In this document: positions 11,944 through 22,843 of the stretch, piece by piece
Numbering within the stretch: position 1 is the first letter of the stretch
How the letters are laid out: every line of letters starts with the position of its first letter
NCBI GenBank assembly: GCA_014529385.2
Contig: CM043963.1
Span: 101,040,912 to 101,104,911 of the forward strand
DNA length: 64,000 bases
DNA from: Adiantum capillus-veneris
Taxonomy: Eukaryota; Streptophyta; Polypodiopsida; Polypodiales; Pteridaceae
Direction: 5' to 3'
Made by a program: the position numbers and the translations under genes
The notes under the pieces: generated by a model
What the model saw: only the letters and a program-made list of their open reading frames with translations
The model's database searches: none
What the model was told of the DNA's origin: nothing

Positions 11944-12012
11944 TCGCAAATTGCGCCAATGCGCATATTATAGAGCAAGAGCCAAAGGGAGGAAAAGCTG
12001 TGTGTGCATTGT

Positions 12013-12057
<45 letters not shown>
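11641..12057. repeat. Cluster of four compound (CA/TG)n(GA)n microsatellites
   Basis: Four arrays lie within about 420 bp: CA then GA at 11641-11692, TG then GA at about 11741-11788, TG then GA at about 11862-11939, and TG then GA at about 12004-12057. All keep the dinucleotide order CA/TG first, GA second. Unique sequence of 50-70 bp separates them. Confidence 0.96.
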
Positions 12058-12566
12058 GTCTGGGTCGTTTTGGATGTAGCGGTCGCTTCGAGTCACGTTA
12101 AAAGCTCAAATAATAATAAAGGGGAGTCAAGCGCTAGACTAAGTGAACTAGGTCCTAGGATTGGCATTCTCTATAAGAATAACGGCTGGTTCTACACCTA
12201 GAAGACTCTCTTTCTTTTTGTCTCATATCCCCCCTATAAGGTATGTTTCGCAAAATGCCCACGGTTTTGCTTTGTTGACCTTCAATGTTTTTAGAAGGAT
12301 CTCTTGTGCAGTTTGAACACGGCCTAAGTGCCCGTAGTCAAGGTGGTTGAATAGCCAAGCAGTCCACACACAAAGCCGAGAAGGATAAGTTAAAACTGGA
12401 AGAAAACTGAACAACAAATAGACGTTGGCAGCATGGCTAGATTCTAGAGCTTCTACATGGAATGTTTTGAGATCAACGCGTGCCCGCTTTTGAAGCTGCA
12501 AACTTACACGAACAAGCTCTCTTCCAAGCTGATGAGGCCGCCTGTTGTGTGCGAGTCCTGAAAAAC
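12058..12566. other. Unassigned stretch with a 92-codon minus-strand open frame
   Basis: A 92-codon open frame (12501-12223, minus) has no motif I recognise. Nothing else found. Confidence 0.3.
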
Positions 12567-13190
12567 TAACTCATAGTTTTTGGCAAATGAGCTAATGTCC
12601 CATCTGAGGTACTTCCCTGCTCACTATGGTTGTCTCCGCAGTCTGAACCACCCCTTAAGTCTAGAGAGGCAAAGTTTCTCCTAGACAACATATGAGTTCT
12701 AAAAAAAGCTGGTAACCTGGACAAGACTCAAAGTTTTTCGCAAATGAGCTAATGCCCCATCTGAGGTACTTCCTTGCTCACTACGGTTGTCTCCGTATTC
12801 TGAACCACCCCTTAAGTCTAGAGAGGCAAAGTTTCTCCTAGAAAACATATGAGTTCTAAAAAAAGCTGGCAACCTAGACAAGACTCAAAGTTTTTGGCAA
12901 ATGAGTTAATGCCCCATCTGAGGTACTTCCCTGCTCGCTACGGTTGTCTCTGCGGTCTGAACCACCCCTTCAGTCTAGAGAGACAAAGTTTCTCCTAGAC
13001 AACATATGAGTTCTAAGAAAAGCCTAGACAAGACTCAAAGTTTTTGGCAAATGAGCTAATGCCCCATCTGAGGTACTTCATGCTCACTATGGTTGTCTCC
13101 GCAGTCTGAACCACCCCTTAAGTCTAGAGAGGCAAAGTTTCTCCTAGACAACATATGAGTTCTAAAAAAAGCTGGTAACTTGGACAAGAC
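12567..13190. repeat. Four-copy tandem repeat, ~150-159-bp unit
   Basis: Copies begin at about 12567, 12725, 12882 and 13032, each with AGTTTTTGGCAAATGAG, then CCATCTGAGGTACTTC, GAACCACCCCTTAAGTC, GTTTCTCCTAGACAAC and CATATGAGTTCTAA. Copy 3 lacks a few bases near its end. Identity is high with scattered substitutions. No coding potential; no CRISPR-like spacers. Confidence 0.93.
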
Positions 13191-16100
13191 CGTTATGTGG
13201 AGAAAATGCAACCACGTCTTTGTGCTGAAGCGTTCCAATGCACCTTTCACGGCCCATTTTAGATTGCCACCTTCACTATGTAGGAAAAATGGGCCCATTT
13301 CATACTGCCACCATCACTTTGCAGGAAAAGTGAGCCTTTTCCATCCAATTTCCATATACCCAATGAGGTTGGGTAGTGGTTAATTTGCATTGGTGTTATT
13401 TTATTAGGCTTCATACGCTCTCCCTCTCTCTTTACTAAGTTGTTGCCTATTAGAGTTGCATGTTTACTCACTGACTAGATTTCTCTTGTACACCATATGG
13501 ATAGCATAAACATATTAAAATAGGTCTTCTTGTGATGGTCGCTGATGAGTGGATCATGGGTAATGTGGGCTACTATTCAACAACACTCATGGCTCATTGG
13601 TCCCATTAAAAAAAAAGGCTCATGGTGTTTGGTATTCTATAGCTCAACTTAGTCCTTTTTACTCCCCCTAGTCACATACACATCACATGCTTGATCACGT
13701 GACTGAATTGTGGATTCAATTCGAACCAATAAGGGAAGAGAAGACATAAATAGTGAAAGCGGGGATTGCGGTGTCATCACACCAAATTTCAATCGCGAGA
13801 GAGGGGCCCCAATTAAAAGAAAGATAACCCAAGTTACACGGAGTGGGATCTTTATGTTTTTATGCGTGTCTGTATGTGGCATAGCGGTGTATTGGTCCTT
13901 ATAGAGTGGGAGACTAACAACTTGCCATAAACACTCATCTCTTTTGGTGTGTGACAATGAAAATATTTTTTCACTTGGGAGATGCCAAATTACAAAAATG
14001 GCAAACATGAGGCTACGCTAGTCTATTGGATGGGAAAGAACCCTTAACAATATGCACCACTTACTATCAATTAATGTGAGACTATGGTGTTTGAACCCTG
14101 TCTCTCCTCCCTGGGGCGTCCACTAGGAAATATGTAAAATAGCACGTACTAACAAAATAAGAGATTTATAATTAGGTACATTTACATCAAAGGTTTTTTT
14201 ATTTTGAAAAAGTGAAAATTTTCATACATAAGGGATAAATTTTTTTTACAAAAATGCATACATAAGGGGTACATATAATACTTGAAAATATACAGGTAAG
14301 GGATTGTTTATATCCCTCTTGTTCGCACGTGCTATATGCAATTTTTATATACTGAACTCCTTGGGTCTCCTCTCAACCTTTTGCTCTTTTATAGGCAACC
14401 TTTGAGCTCGGTTCAGACTCACCCCTGGCCTCTAGACCCTTGGCCTAACATTACTTCTCCCTTGGAGAAGTGTTTTTGTTTTTTTAAAATAAGTGATTTT
14501 TTATTTAAAAAAACACTAATGTTTTCTGAAGTGGTATCTTTTTCAGGTCTATCTTTTCACTCGACTAATGCTTGACGATGTACATGATGACAAGTACATA
14601 AATCATGATAGTCGATAAAGTGCTCAGCTTAATGCGATTGAATTGAAGATTCAATGAAATCAACCAAAATCTATTGATCAATAACATTGTCGTGACTTTT
14701 GATTAATTAAAGAAGTAAGATATACATTTGACTTTTGCATGTAAAACTTTGAATGATTGCAATCTTCTTTGGTACCTTAGTTTGTTAATTGGTCCTTTCA
14801 TTCAAGAGCATCAGATAGTGGCTTCATGAATCCTAATTTCTAAAACAACTTTTAGAGGCAAGTGAGGGAAGAAGATATGCAACTATATGATTAACACACT
14901 TACATTGCTTTCTAAAGAAAGCCTTAGAGGCAAGTGAGGAAGGAAGATATGCATACAGTTAACTGTATTATTACTGCAATTACTTGACGTACCTCACCAT
15001 GTGAAGCTTTGATTTTTTTTCCTTTCTAAAACAAGTCTTAAAGCACAGGAGAATGAGGCAGACATTCAAAATCTTAATATTTTCTGGTAATAATAAGACT
15101 AGTATGATTGCACTCTTCTTTTACATTTTAAGTTTTCAACAGGTCCTTTCATTTCATGTTTAGATAGGTACATGATTTGATTTTTTATTAAAGTATAAGT
15201 GTTTTGAGTGCCATATCTTCACTTTGTTTTAATGTTTTCAACGTTGTAAATAGATCCCTTCAGCCATCCTTTTTTGAATGATAACTTGAGCGATGGGACC
15301 TATGATAGGATTTAATGCTCATCGATCCCTCCATTGTACAAAGATGAAAATTTCACGAGTCTGCTATTAGAAGGGTTTGTTTAAAAATTGTCCTTCTGTC
15401 TCAAAGGGGAATAAAATAGGGTCCATGTCAATGGAAGGGGAGTACATTAAGATATTTTTCTAATCTAGGAAGTATGACATGCTATAACATTGGAAATGAG
15501 AAAGTCCTCTAGTGAAGAATGTTTTTTGGCTTGCTCAAGAAAGGCCTTAGTATTGGGCTGGATTGGGCGTTTTTTTGTGGATGATGTCCACGTGGACGGC
15601 TAAAATTTAGGGCACGTTTTTAGAGCCTTTGCAAGAGAGGACGAAAGGTGGGCAGGATAGTCGACAGAGTTGGTATGCGGTATTGTGGAGAAGACTTGCA
15701 TTGTGGAGAAGGCTTGTGAGATATAGACGCGAGGCTGCGAGCGACTCTCTCTCTCTCTCTACGCATTCTTGCTAAATTTTGCATGGCGTGCCGTGTTGTC
15801 TAGGGAGTCCCAAGCGGCAAGATTGCGTAGAAAGGATGGTGACACTGTGTGACAGGGCTTAGAAAAGGAGACGTCTAGGAATTCGACTGCCGTGTCTGTC
15901 ATCCACAAAACGGGTTCAATTGTCCGAGGAGTCTATGTTTGAGTGAAATTGGCACACTGCATATTGGAAGGGTCTTTGGCAATGAATAGCCTTCGGTTCT
16001 GATTCTCATACTTTCGGTAGCATTCATATCGCATCTGACACGATGTACAAGCAGTCCAAAATGTAAAGAACTTCTCCACTTCATGAGATGCTGTGTATCT

Positions 16101-16359
16101 TAACTTCCTCCTCAGATGGGAAGTTTGAGTTTCTTGACAAGTGTGTAATTGATAAGTTTTTGGGTTCTTAGTCATCTACCTTGCCCTCCAATAAATCCAT
16201 TCAGTTAATGAGTATTTATTTATAGTTGTGCTCACAATCGTAGCTTTTGATTTGTATGCTCGTACGAACTTATGACTTTGTTTTTAGAATTCTCGATTGC
16301 CTGAGAGAGAGAGAGAGAGAGAGAGAGAGGCCATGGTACCAAGACAGTGGCAGACGTAC
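13191..16359. other. Non-coding stretch, nothing recognised
   Basis: AT-rich DNA with scattered short open frames and small GA repeats (about 15745-15760, 16302-16328). No protein family, RNA gene or terminal repeat could be supported. Confidence 0.45.
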
Positions 16360-17750
16360 AAAATTCCTTTCCTTGTTTATTTCAAGAGGAAATTTCAAAA
16401 CATTAGCCTACTTTTTCAAATTTCTACACTATTTTTTGTCTATTCCAGCATTTCTCCTTTTTCCCGTGCCCTCAATTGGCATTTATTAAATTCAAAATGA
16501 CACAATATTGCATTGAGACACAATACTCCCAAAAACTGGAGAGGTCGGACAGAGACCTACTCCACCATCCAATCCAATGGATGCACTCGCCTGTGTGTGC
16601 GCGTGTGTGTGTGAGAGAAAGAGATCTTCTGAGATGATTTAGACTTTTCTTAATTTTGCCAAGAGGAAATGCTAAAAAAGTAGGCTTCCTTTTCGGCTTT
16701 CCACACTATTTTTCTCAATTTCTGGGTAGGATTTCTCCCTTTCCTCTTGCAAGTTGACGGTAGTGCTCGAAAAAAACTTTTTTCCAAAAACTTGGCAAAC
16801 CTACATATGTGAAACGACAAAAGTAAATTGACAAAATTTGAAGGGTTTTACACCGAATTACACTAATTTTTTCAAAATTCTGTAGGTTTTTTCACCTTCA
16901 AAATATAAAATTTAGAGTTAAATTTCAAAATTTGTAGGTGGGACTACACTGAACCTAGGTTTTTTTCGAGCACAACTTGACGACATTTTCGAAATTGAAA
17001 CTGGCACGACATTAAGATGAGACACAATTTTCCACTGACACTGGTTGCAGGTGCTCGTCGATTCACAAAGGCACTTAGACCTCATTTACCCTTGCATCGA
17101 AAATGTTCGTATTTTTCAAAATTCCTTCCTTCCCAATGGTCGAGAAAAATCGTTTTTTCAAGCGCGCAAATTTTAGGCGGAAATTCTCCTTTTCCCCTTG
17201 CATTTGATCGGCATTTTCATAATTCACACCGGTTCAAGACTAATGCCAAGGAGAGGGAAACATTCCACTCCGAATAGAAGAAGAAAACGTGTAAAAGCCC
17301 AGAAATTAACTTGATTTTCAAAAATTTCCTCTTAGCAAATCCAAGGGAAGGAATATGTTTGGAAAAGCGCTTTTCCCCAAAAACTGTCATGCCCTCAATC
17401 GGCTTTTTTAAAAATTGAAATTGGCACACTGTCCAGATGGGAAAACTTCCGCTCCAAAATAGAGAAAAATAGTGTATAGACCAAAAAATTAACTTGATTC
17501 TCTAAAATTTCCTCTTGACAAATCCAAGGAAAGGAATTTTGTATGTTTGAAAAAATTCTTTTTTCCAAACACTATTGTGCCCTCGACCGACATTTTTGAG
17601 ATTGAAACCAACACGCTATTAAGACGAGACACAATTTACCACGAGCACTGATTTTCGGAAATCCTTTTCCCTCCAAGTGCTCGAGAACAATCATTTCCTC
17701 GAGCATGCAAATTTCTTTTCATTAAGTTTGCTAAGAGGAAATTTTAGGCT
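16360..17750. repeat. Degenerate ~190-bp repeat field
   Basis: A set of phrases recurs in order: AAATTTCCTCTTAGCAAATCC, a GGAAGGAAT..TTTGGAAAA block, CTTTTTTCCAAAAACT, TGCCCTCAATCGGC, ATTGAAA-TGGCACAC, AGATGGGAAAA, and GTGTAAA..AGAAATTAACTTGATT. The clearest pair of units starts near 17219 and 17411. Partial units lie at 16360-16500, 16650-16800, 16990-17080 and 17585-17720. Not coding; origin unknown. Confidence 0.65.
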
Positions 17751-17907
17751 CGTCCATTCGCTGTTTCTATGATGTTCAACGCATGAGCATGGTGGGGACC
17801 CTAGACCACCAACACACACTTGTCCACTAGTTCATTAATCCCTTTGAATCTGATGTTCTCTTGCATGTGTTTAAATGTGTCAAATCCATTAAATAGATCT
17901 GATAGAA

Positions 17908-18005
17908 GGTTACATTTAAGACTTAGTCAACGTTGAGAAAGAGAAGGGAGATAGTAGGTTACATTTAAGACTTAGTCAACTTTGAGAAAGAGAAAGGAGG
18001 TTGTA
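17908..18005. repeat. Two-copy 49-bp tandem repeat
   Basis: Two adjacent copies start GGTTACATTTAAGACTTAG at 17908 and 17957, with a few substitutions and one small indel. It lies just before the Helitron-type element. Confidence 0.9.
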
Positions 18006-18417
18006 GTATATAAGTGACTGCTTCAAAAATTAGTTCAAAAAAATCCCTCTCCCAGCTTATTGATCCTAAGATCCTTGTGACTGTGTGAAGTATTGTTTCT
18101 ATGAACTTATTTATCCTTTAGCTAAAGGATGTTCTTTACCCTTTGCTTCTTTTAAACACATCAAGTAATAATTGTGTGGACATTATTTACCATCCTCTCT
18201 TAATATGACTGCCTCTTCCTCCTCGTGAAATCCACTCGATGGAAATTACGATGGCTACGATGACAACATTGAACTTATGTGCGATGAATCTAGTGATGTT
18301 CGCTCGATGGAGTTTGAAAATGGTGACTCAATAGCTTGCTAGCTTATAGAAAATGCTTGATGTACGCTTGGCAATAATGTAATTTTCCTTTCTTTTTTTA
18401 TAAAGTTACACAAGATA

Positions 18418-20089
18418 GTGCACCGTGATACAACTGTATCATTCTTGGGACCTGATAGTGGCCTCATTCTTAATCATGTGTCTCCACTCCGCACAAGGAG
18501 CACTTCGAGCCTGCCTAAGGTTGATATTTCTTCTTCTCTTGGCATTGGGTCCAAATCCCTCAAGCATGTGGATCAAACTAGTGCAATAGCACGTACACTT
18601 TTCAAGATGTGCGAGGCGACAACGGAACTAAGTAAGGCTTGCTTGCACCGCATAGATATTCTACTGTAGTACCCAACCCTTACGAGTTTTGTTTTTTGTT
18701 ATGGCAACCAAACCTTTTCTGGGGGACCACTGCGTGCAGCTGCAAAAAAAAGAGAGCGTTGTGGAGGGTGCCAAACTAGATGGATATATTGCTACTGAGT
18801 GTTACCATGAGAATGTAATTCCCGCTGGTTCATCTTCTCTTGTGCCTTATATTCCCACTAAGATCCCTCTATTGCACATTGTTGACATCACTGAAACTTG
18901 CCCTCGTTTCGCATTCGAGGGGTGCATACTTAACTGATATGGAACCTACAAACAAAGCCCAGAAGTCACTAATTGTATGCGTTACCTTAAGGCAGACCTA
19001 GTTGACCCACTCAACACTGACACCATCACTTGTGCTGTTAGCGATCAATTTATTGAGCAATTCATTGACAATCTTACTGTAGGAGACTTTGTCCACATTG
19101 AGAATGTAACTGTAAAAAAAAACTAAGTCAGATGGTTTCACATCTCCTTATGTATTATTCTTCAACGCTTCCACGGTTGTAGAAAAGATAAAGCATTTTG
19201 AAGTCAACCTTAGTTTCTACCCAGAGAGCAAAGTGCGTGATTTTTTGGATGAGGCACAGTCCTTGCATGCACAAGGCACCCGTACACACTTTGGAACTGT
19301 AGCTTTTGTTGTTATACAGGGCCATGCTAGCACTTCAAAAGTCGATCGTTCCCAAGGTGATCTTGTTGTTGCAGATGGGCCAGCAGCTGAGGATTGTGCC
19401 ACTGTAAGGCTTACTTATCTTCGCCCTTCTATAGAATTGCAGCTTTCTAATATTTTTCCTCTCTTGCCATCACAGCTTAGCTTCGTGAATGCACGCAGAG
19501 ACGATTACCACACTATTTTTTGTGCTCTTGAGACCGATGTGCATCCTATGTTTGTTTCACAAAACATAGGTTCATTCACAGGTCGGAGCAATACACTCTC
19601 AGTCTTGGATATTACTATCCTAGCACACGTCAAAAGTTCTCGTCTCAAGTATCGTTTAGAGGAAGCATATAAGGTCCATATTCTTGATGTTGGTCATAAT
19701 CAAGAAGTAAGTATTGATCTTGCTTTTCCTTTTTCACCATAATAACTCAAGAAAGCTCTAACTCATTAAGTGCCTATACATAGGTGACTAGCACACTGCA
19801 CTTTGTGAATGTGAACTCAATTTTGGTGGAACGTTTTTGTGGTCAATGCAAATCTACTAAGATTCATCACCAACAAGAGGCAGACTTTTGCTCTTTTTGC
19901 TCAAAATCTACAACTATTGTTTTGGTGCCCAGGCTTGAAGGAAAGATTTTGGCCAACAAAGCTTCCCCAATTGATGTTTCCTTAGCGGGTGACATAGTCG
20001 ACAAAGTATTGCATCTTGACAAAAACTTTGTTGACTTATATGCTTCTGATGTGCTGGATGCACGTGAGCTACTAGCCTCCCTTGTCTGA
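18418..20089 (+). pseudogene. RPA1-like ssDNA-binding protein of the Helentron (broken)
   Basis: Pieces in three frames form an RPA70-like protein. An OB-fold-like segment (about 18990-19110) has VSDQFIEQFIDNLTVGDFVH and then IENVTVKK, breaks at an A9 run and continues in another frame as SDGFTSPYVLFFNASTVVEK. A long open piece (19233-19706) continues, is spliced at a clear GT-AG intron, and resumes at 19784. The last exon carries a four-cysteine zinc ribbon (CGQC..15..CSFC), as at the RPA1 C-terminus, and ends in a stop at 20089. Such proteins accompany Helitron Rep-helicases and probably coat ssDNA intermediates. The two pieces before 18940 are less certain. Confidence 0.65.
19707..19783 (+). 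other. Spliceosomal intron in the RPA-like gene
   Basis: GTAAGT at 19707 and ACATAG ending at 19783 bound a 77-bp intron. Removing it joins the frames exactly in phase 0: NQE at the end of exon 1, VTSTLHFVN at the start of the next. Without splicing the upstream frame stops at 19742. Confidence 0.75.
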
Positions 20090-20245
20090 ACTGACAAATT
20101 CATCATCAACAAGTTAGGCCTCATCACATCTTTTTTCGAAGAGACAAAGTAGCGCTCCTCTAAAACATTGAAGCTCCATCACCTCCACACAGAAAAACAC
20201 TCTTTGTATTATATTACTTTCATCCATTGCTCATTTTGTAAATTC

Positions 20246-20248
<3 letters not shown>

Positions 20249-20289
<41 letters not shown>
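20249..20289. repeat. (TC)n microsatellite
   Basis: About 20 TC units between the RPA-like gene and the Rep-helicase gene. Confidence 0.95.
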
Positions 20290-20291
<2 letters not shown>

Positions 20292-20359
20292 GTGTGCGTG
20301 TTTCATTTACTTGTCTTCCTTCCACCCCATAGCCCAAGGGGGGCAAAAAATGCACGTAC

Positions 20360-21282
20360 ATGGGTTCCTCAACCAACCATAATGCATCTTTTGAACAACT
20401 CATTCAGAATGATATTGATAGTGCTTTCCTTGCTAATCACCCATGGAATAATAATGTTTTCCTCATGCTCAATAAAATAATAAATTCGCGCTTGTCATTA
20501 CAAAAAATCACCAACATCATGATAGACGTAGTGAGAGTATCATTGGAGCAAACACCAATGATCACACCTTCTCTAGCGCATTTGGCTTCTAGTAGACATG
20601 ATTCCTCCATTTTGACCCAAGTATTAAATAGCCATACATCATCTATTGGTATTGCACTTGATATTATCCATGTGTTCTCCTTTAGATTTAGTATTGCACG
20701 TGATGTCCATATTTATGGTGTGCCAATAACTTCACCCAAAAACACAACATTCAATAGCGGAGCCAATCCAACTACATTGCACAAAATCATCATTGTTGAT
20801 AGAAGTGGTTACCTATTGTTTTACTTGGGGGGCAACCGATGCTCACACAAACACAAGCATCGTACTTGGAACAAAAATGAGACGGAATCATTGAAAGCTT
20901 TGCTTCTCCAGCAACCGAATGAACTCCCTGTCTCCATCGCGAAGCAATTTGCTTGCTTGGGTGATAGAACCATCCTAGAAATAGGTGCAATAACATCAAA
21001 AATAAAAAAAACTTAAAAAAAAATTACACCCCATAGCTCCCTTCAACATAAACATTGAACAAGCCTCCCCACCAAAAAAAGCTATACAACAGTAGAGAGA
21101 AACTACGAGCGATGTTCCTATATATCAATGTTATAAATGTGGACATTTAATGTTTTTTTTGCAATTAGCTCGAAAAGGGCGTAGGTCGGCACTTGGGAGG
21201 TCTAGAAACAATGAGATACACAAAAACTATGTTTGCACTTCATGTGGCCGTAAAAGGCAAGAACATGGTGCATTGCTCACCT
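20360..21282 (+). pseudogene. Helentron Rep-helicase, N-terminal region with zinc finger
   Basis: A 218-codon open piece (20360-21016) of unrecognised fold is followed after an A-rich break by a frame (about 21115-21282) with CYKCGHL..CTSCGRKRQEHG, a C-x2-C..C-x2-C zinc-binding pattern as found at the N-terminus of Helitron proteins. The piece ends at a stop just before the conserved Rep N-terminal region. Position directly upstream of that region is the main argument for one original protein. Confidence 0.55.
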
Positions 21283-21284
21283 AA

Positions 21285-22802
21285 TTGAATTCCATAGGAT
21301 TTAACCTCCCCTTGGCTACAATAGAGAAGCTAAATCATTTAGAAAGGCACCTTGTAAGTCCTAGGCTACCTTTCGCCAAAATTAGGGAGCTTACATACTA
21401 TGGTCAATTTGTTTTGCGAGGTAGCGTTGTTAATGTTTTGGCATCCTTGGGGAAAACACAAAATATTGCGAAGGTTTATTCATGATGAAGCCTTGACACT
21501 AGTGGGTATTAAGTGTCATCTACAGTACAATCATTGCTACCTTTCCGGGGTTGTTCGACCATTGCTTACAATGAAATCCACTACTCAACTATTGCAAACA
21601 TCTTTATACAAGAATGAAAAAATTACTCTGAACAGCGAGTGGCTAAGCCATTTCCATAGTCTTCATTGTCCTTTGCCTGATGATTTTGCTGACAACAATC
21701 AACCATCAGAAGAAGATGATCTAGCTACAGATGTCATGCTCCATGGAATTGAGTCATCACAACAAGTAGTGGATCACAACGACAAAATCTTCTTTATAGC
21801 TCCTGCCGAGGAAAATAGTCCTTTGAGTATTTTCAAAGATGTATACTATGAAGAACTTAGTTTCTCTACTATTTTCTATGGTAAGCTCCATAAATACCAT
21901 ACACTTGCCAAGCATAAATATCAACATGTGGTTCAATGGGATCTTATGCACAATGATAGAAGGTTCTCACTAAATTTAGAGAATCTTTTTTTCAAAACAG
22001 TCAAAGTAATGACTCAAAAAATCATGGGGTCCATTTGGATCCGTATGCGCAAAGGCAAGCTAAACCACAATACACTAGTGGCCGCAAAAGTTTTTGGAGA
22101 TACTAACATTGAGAAGGTCTTGTCTTCCCAACTTGGATATCGTGACTTTGAGGCATTGCGAACATCACCTGACTATAAGAAAAAACTAAAAAGAACGCCT
22201 TTGCTATGATTAGAGAACTTGGATCACCAACATTCTTCATTACATTTTCTGCAGCTGAGAAACGTTGGAAGCCTTTGATTAGACCACTTACTCAGCTCAA
22301 CCTCATCATGCGTGTAAGCACACAAACAGAACTGTCATATATACGAGATTTGGTGCGAGCCGACCCTGTAACAACAGTCCGCTTTTACTTGAATCGGTTT
22401 AACGTGATGAAGAAATTGCTAGCCAAGGATATAACCATATTAGGAAAACTCAAAGATTACTTTTTTGTAACCGAGTTTCAGAGCCAAGGTAGCCAGCATG
22501 ATCATGGGCTACTATGGATAGAAAATGCTCTTATCTATGGGAAAGATCCCAACAAAGATGTTGTGGATTTCATTGATAAGTACATAACAACTAACTACAT
22601 GCTTCTTCCAGTAGATTTACAAGAAATTCAAACAAACAAGCATAGGAAGCCTTGCTTCAAAAAACGCAAGGGATGTCGCTTTGACTTTCCTCACTACCCG
22701 ATGCCTTTCACTATGATTTTAGAACCCTACGTCCTCCACATAGCAATATCCAATACAAAAGAAAGAAACACAAACAAATCAAAGATAATCTACTACTACT
22801 AG
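21285..22802 (+). pseudogene. Helentron Rep (HUH relaxase) region
   Basis: The first frame (21285-21485) has LPFAKIRELTYYGQFVLRGS, matching the conserved IPFxxIRELPxGGQxxxRGxVVNV block of Helitron N-terminal domains. After a frame change (about 21480) it continues with VVRPLL..YEELSFSTIF..WIRMRKGKL..LGYRDFEALRTSPDY. A further shift at an A-rich run near 22195 gives MIRELGSPTFFITFSAAEKRW (21 residues shortened here to RELGSPTFFITFSAAEKRW). The HUH motif is HDHGLLWIENA (about 22498-22530) after YFFVTEFQSQGSQ. It is followed by VVDFIDKYIT, with the tyrosine expected to attack DNA, and by the KHRKPCFKKRKGCRFDFP cysteine block. HUH relaxases nick and join ssDNA in rolling-circle transposition. Two frameshifts disable it. 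Confidence 0.85.
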
Positions 22803-22843
22803 ATTATAAAGAAAATATTACATTCGAATAGTGGCTCCTATCT

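Noticed and set aside
12567-13190. CRISPR-like array
   Set aside because: Units are long, contiguous and near-identical over their whole length with no variable spacers; eukaryotic tandem repeat.
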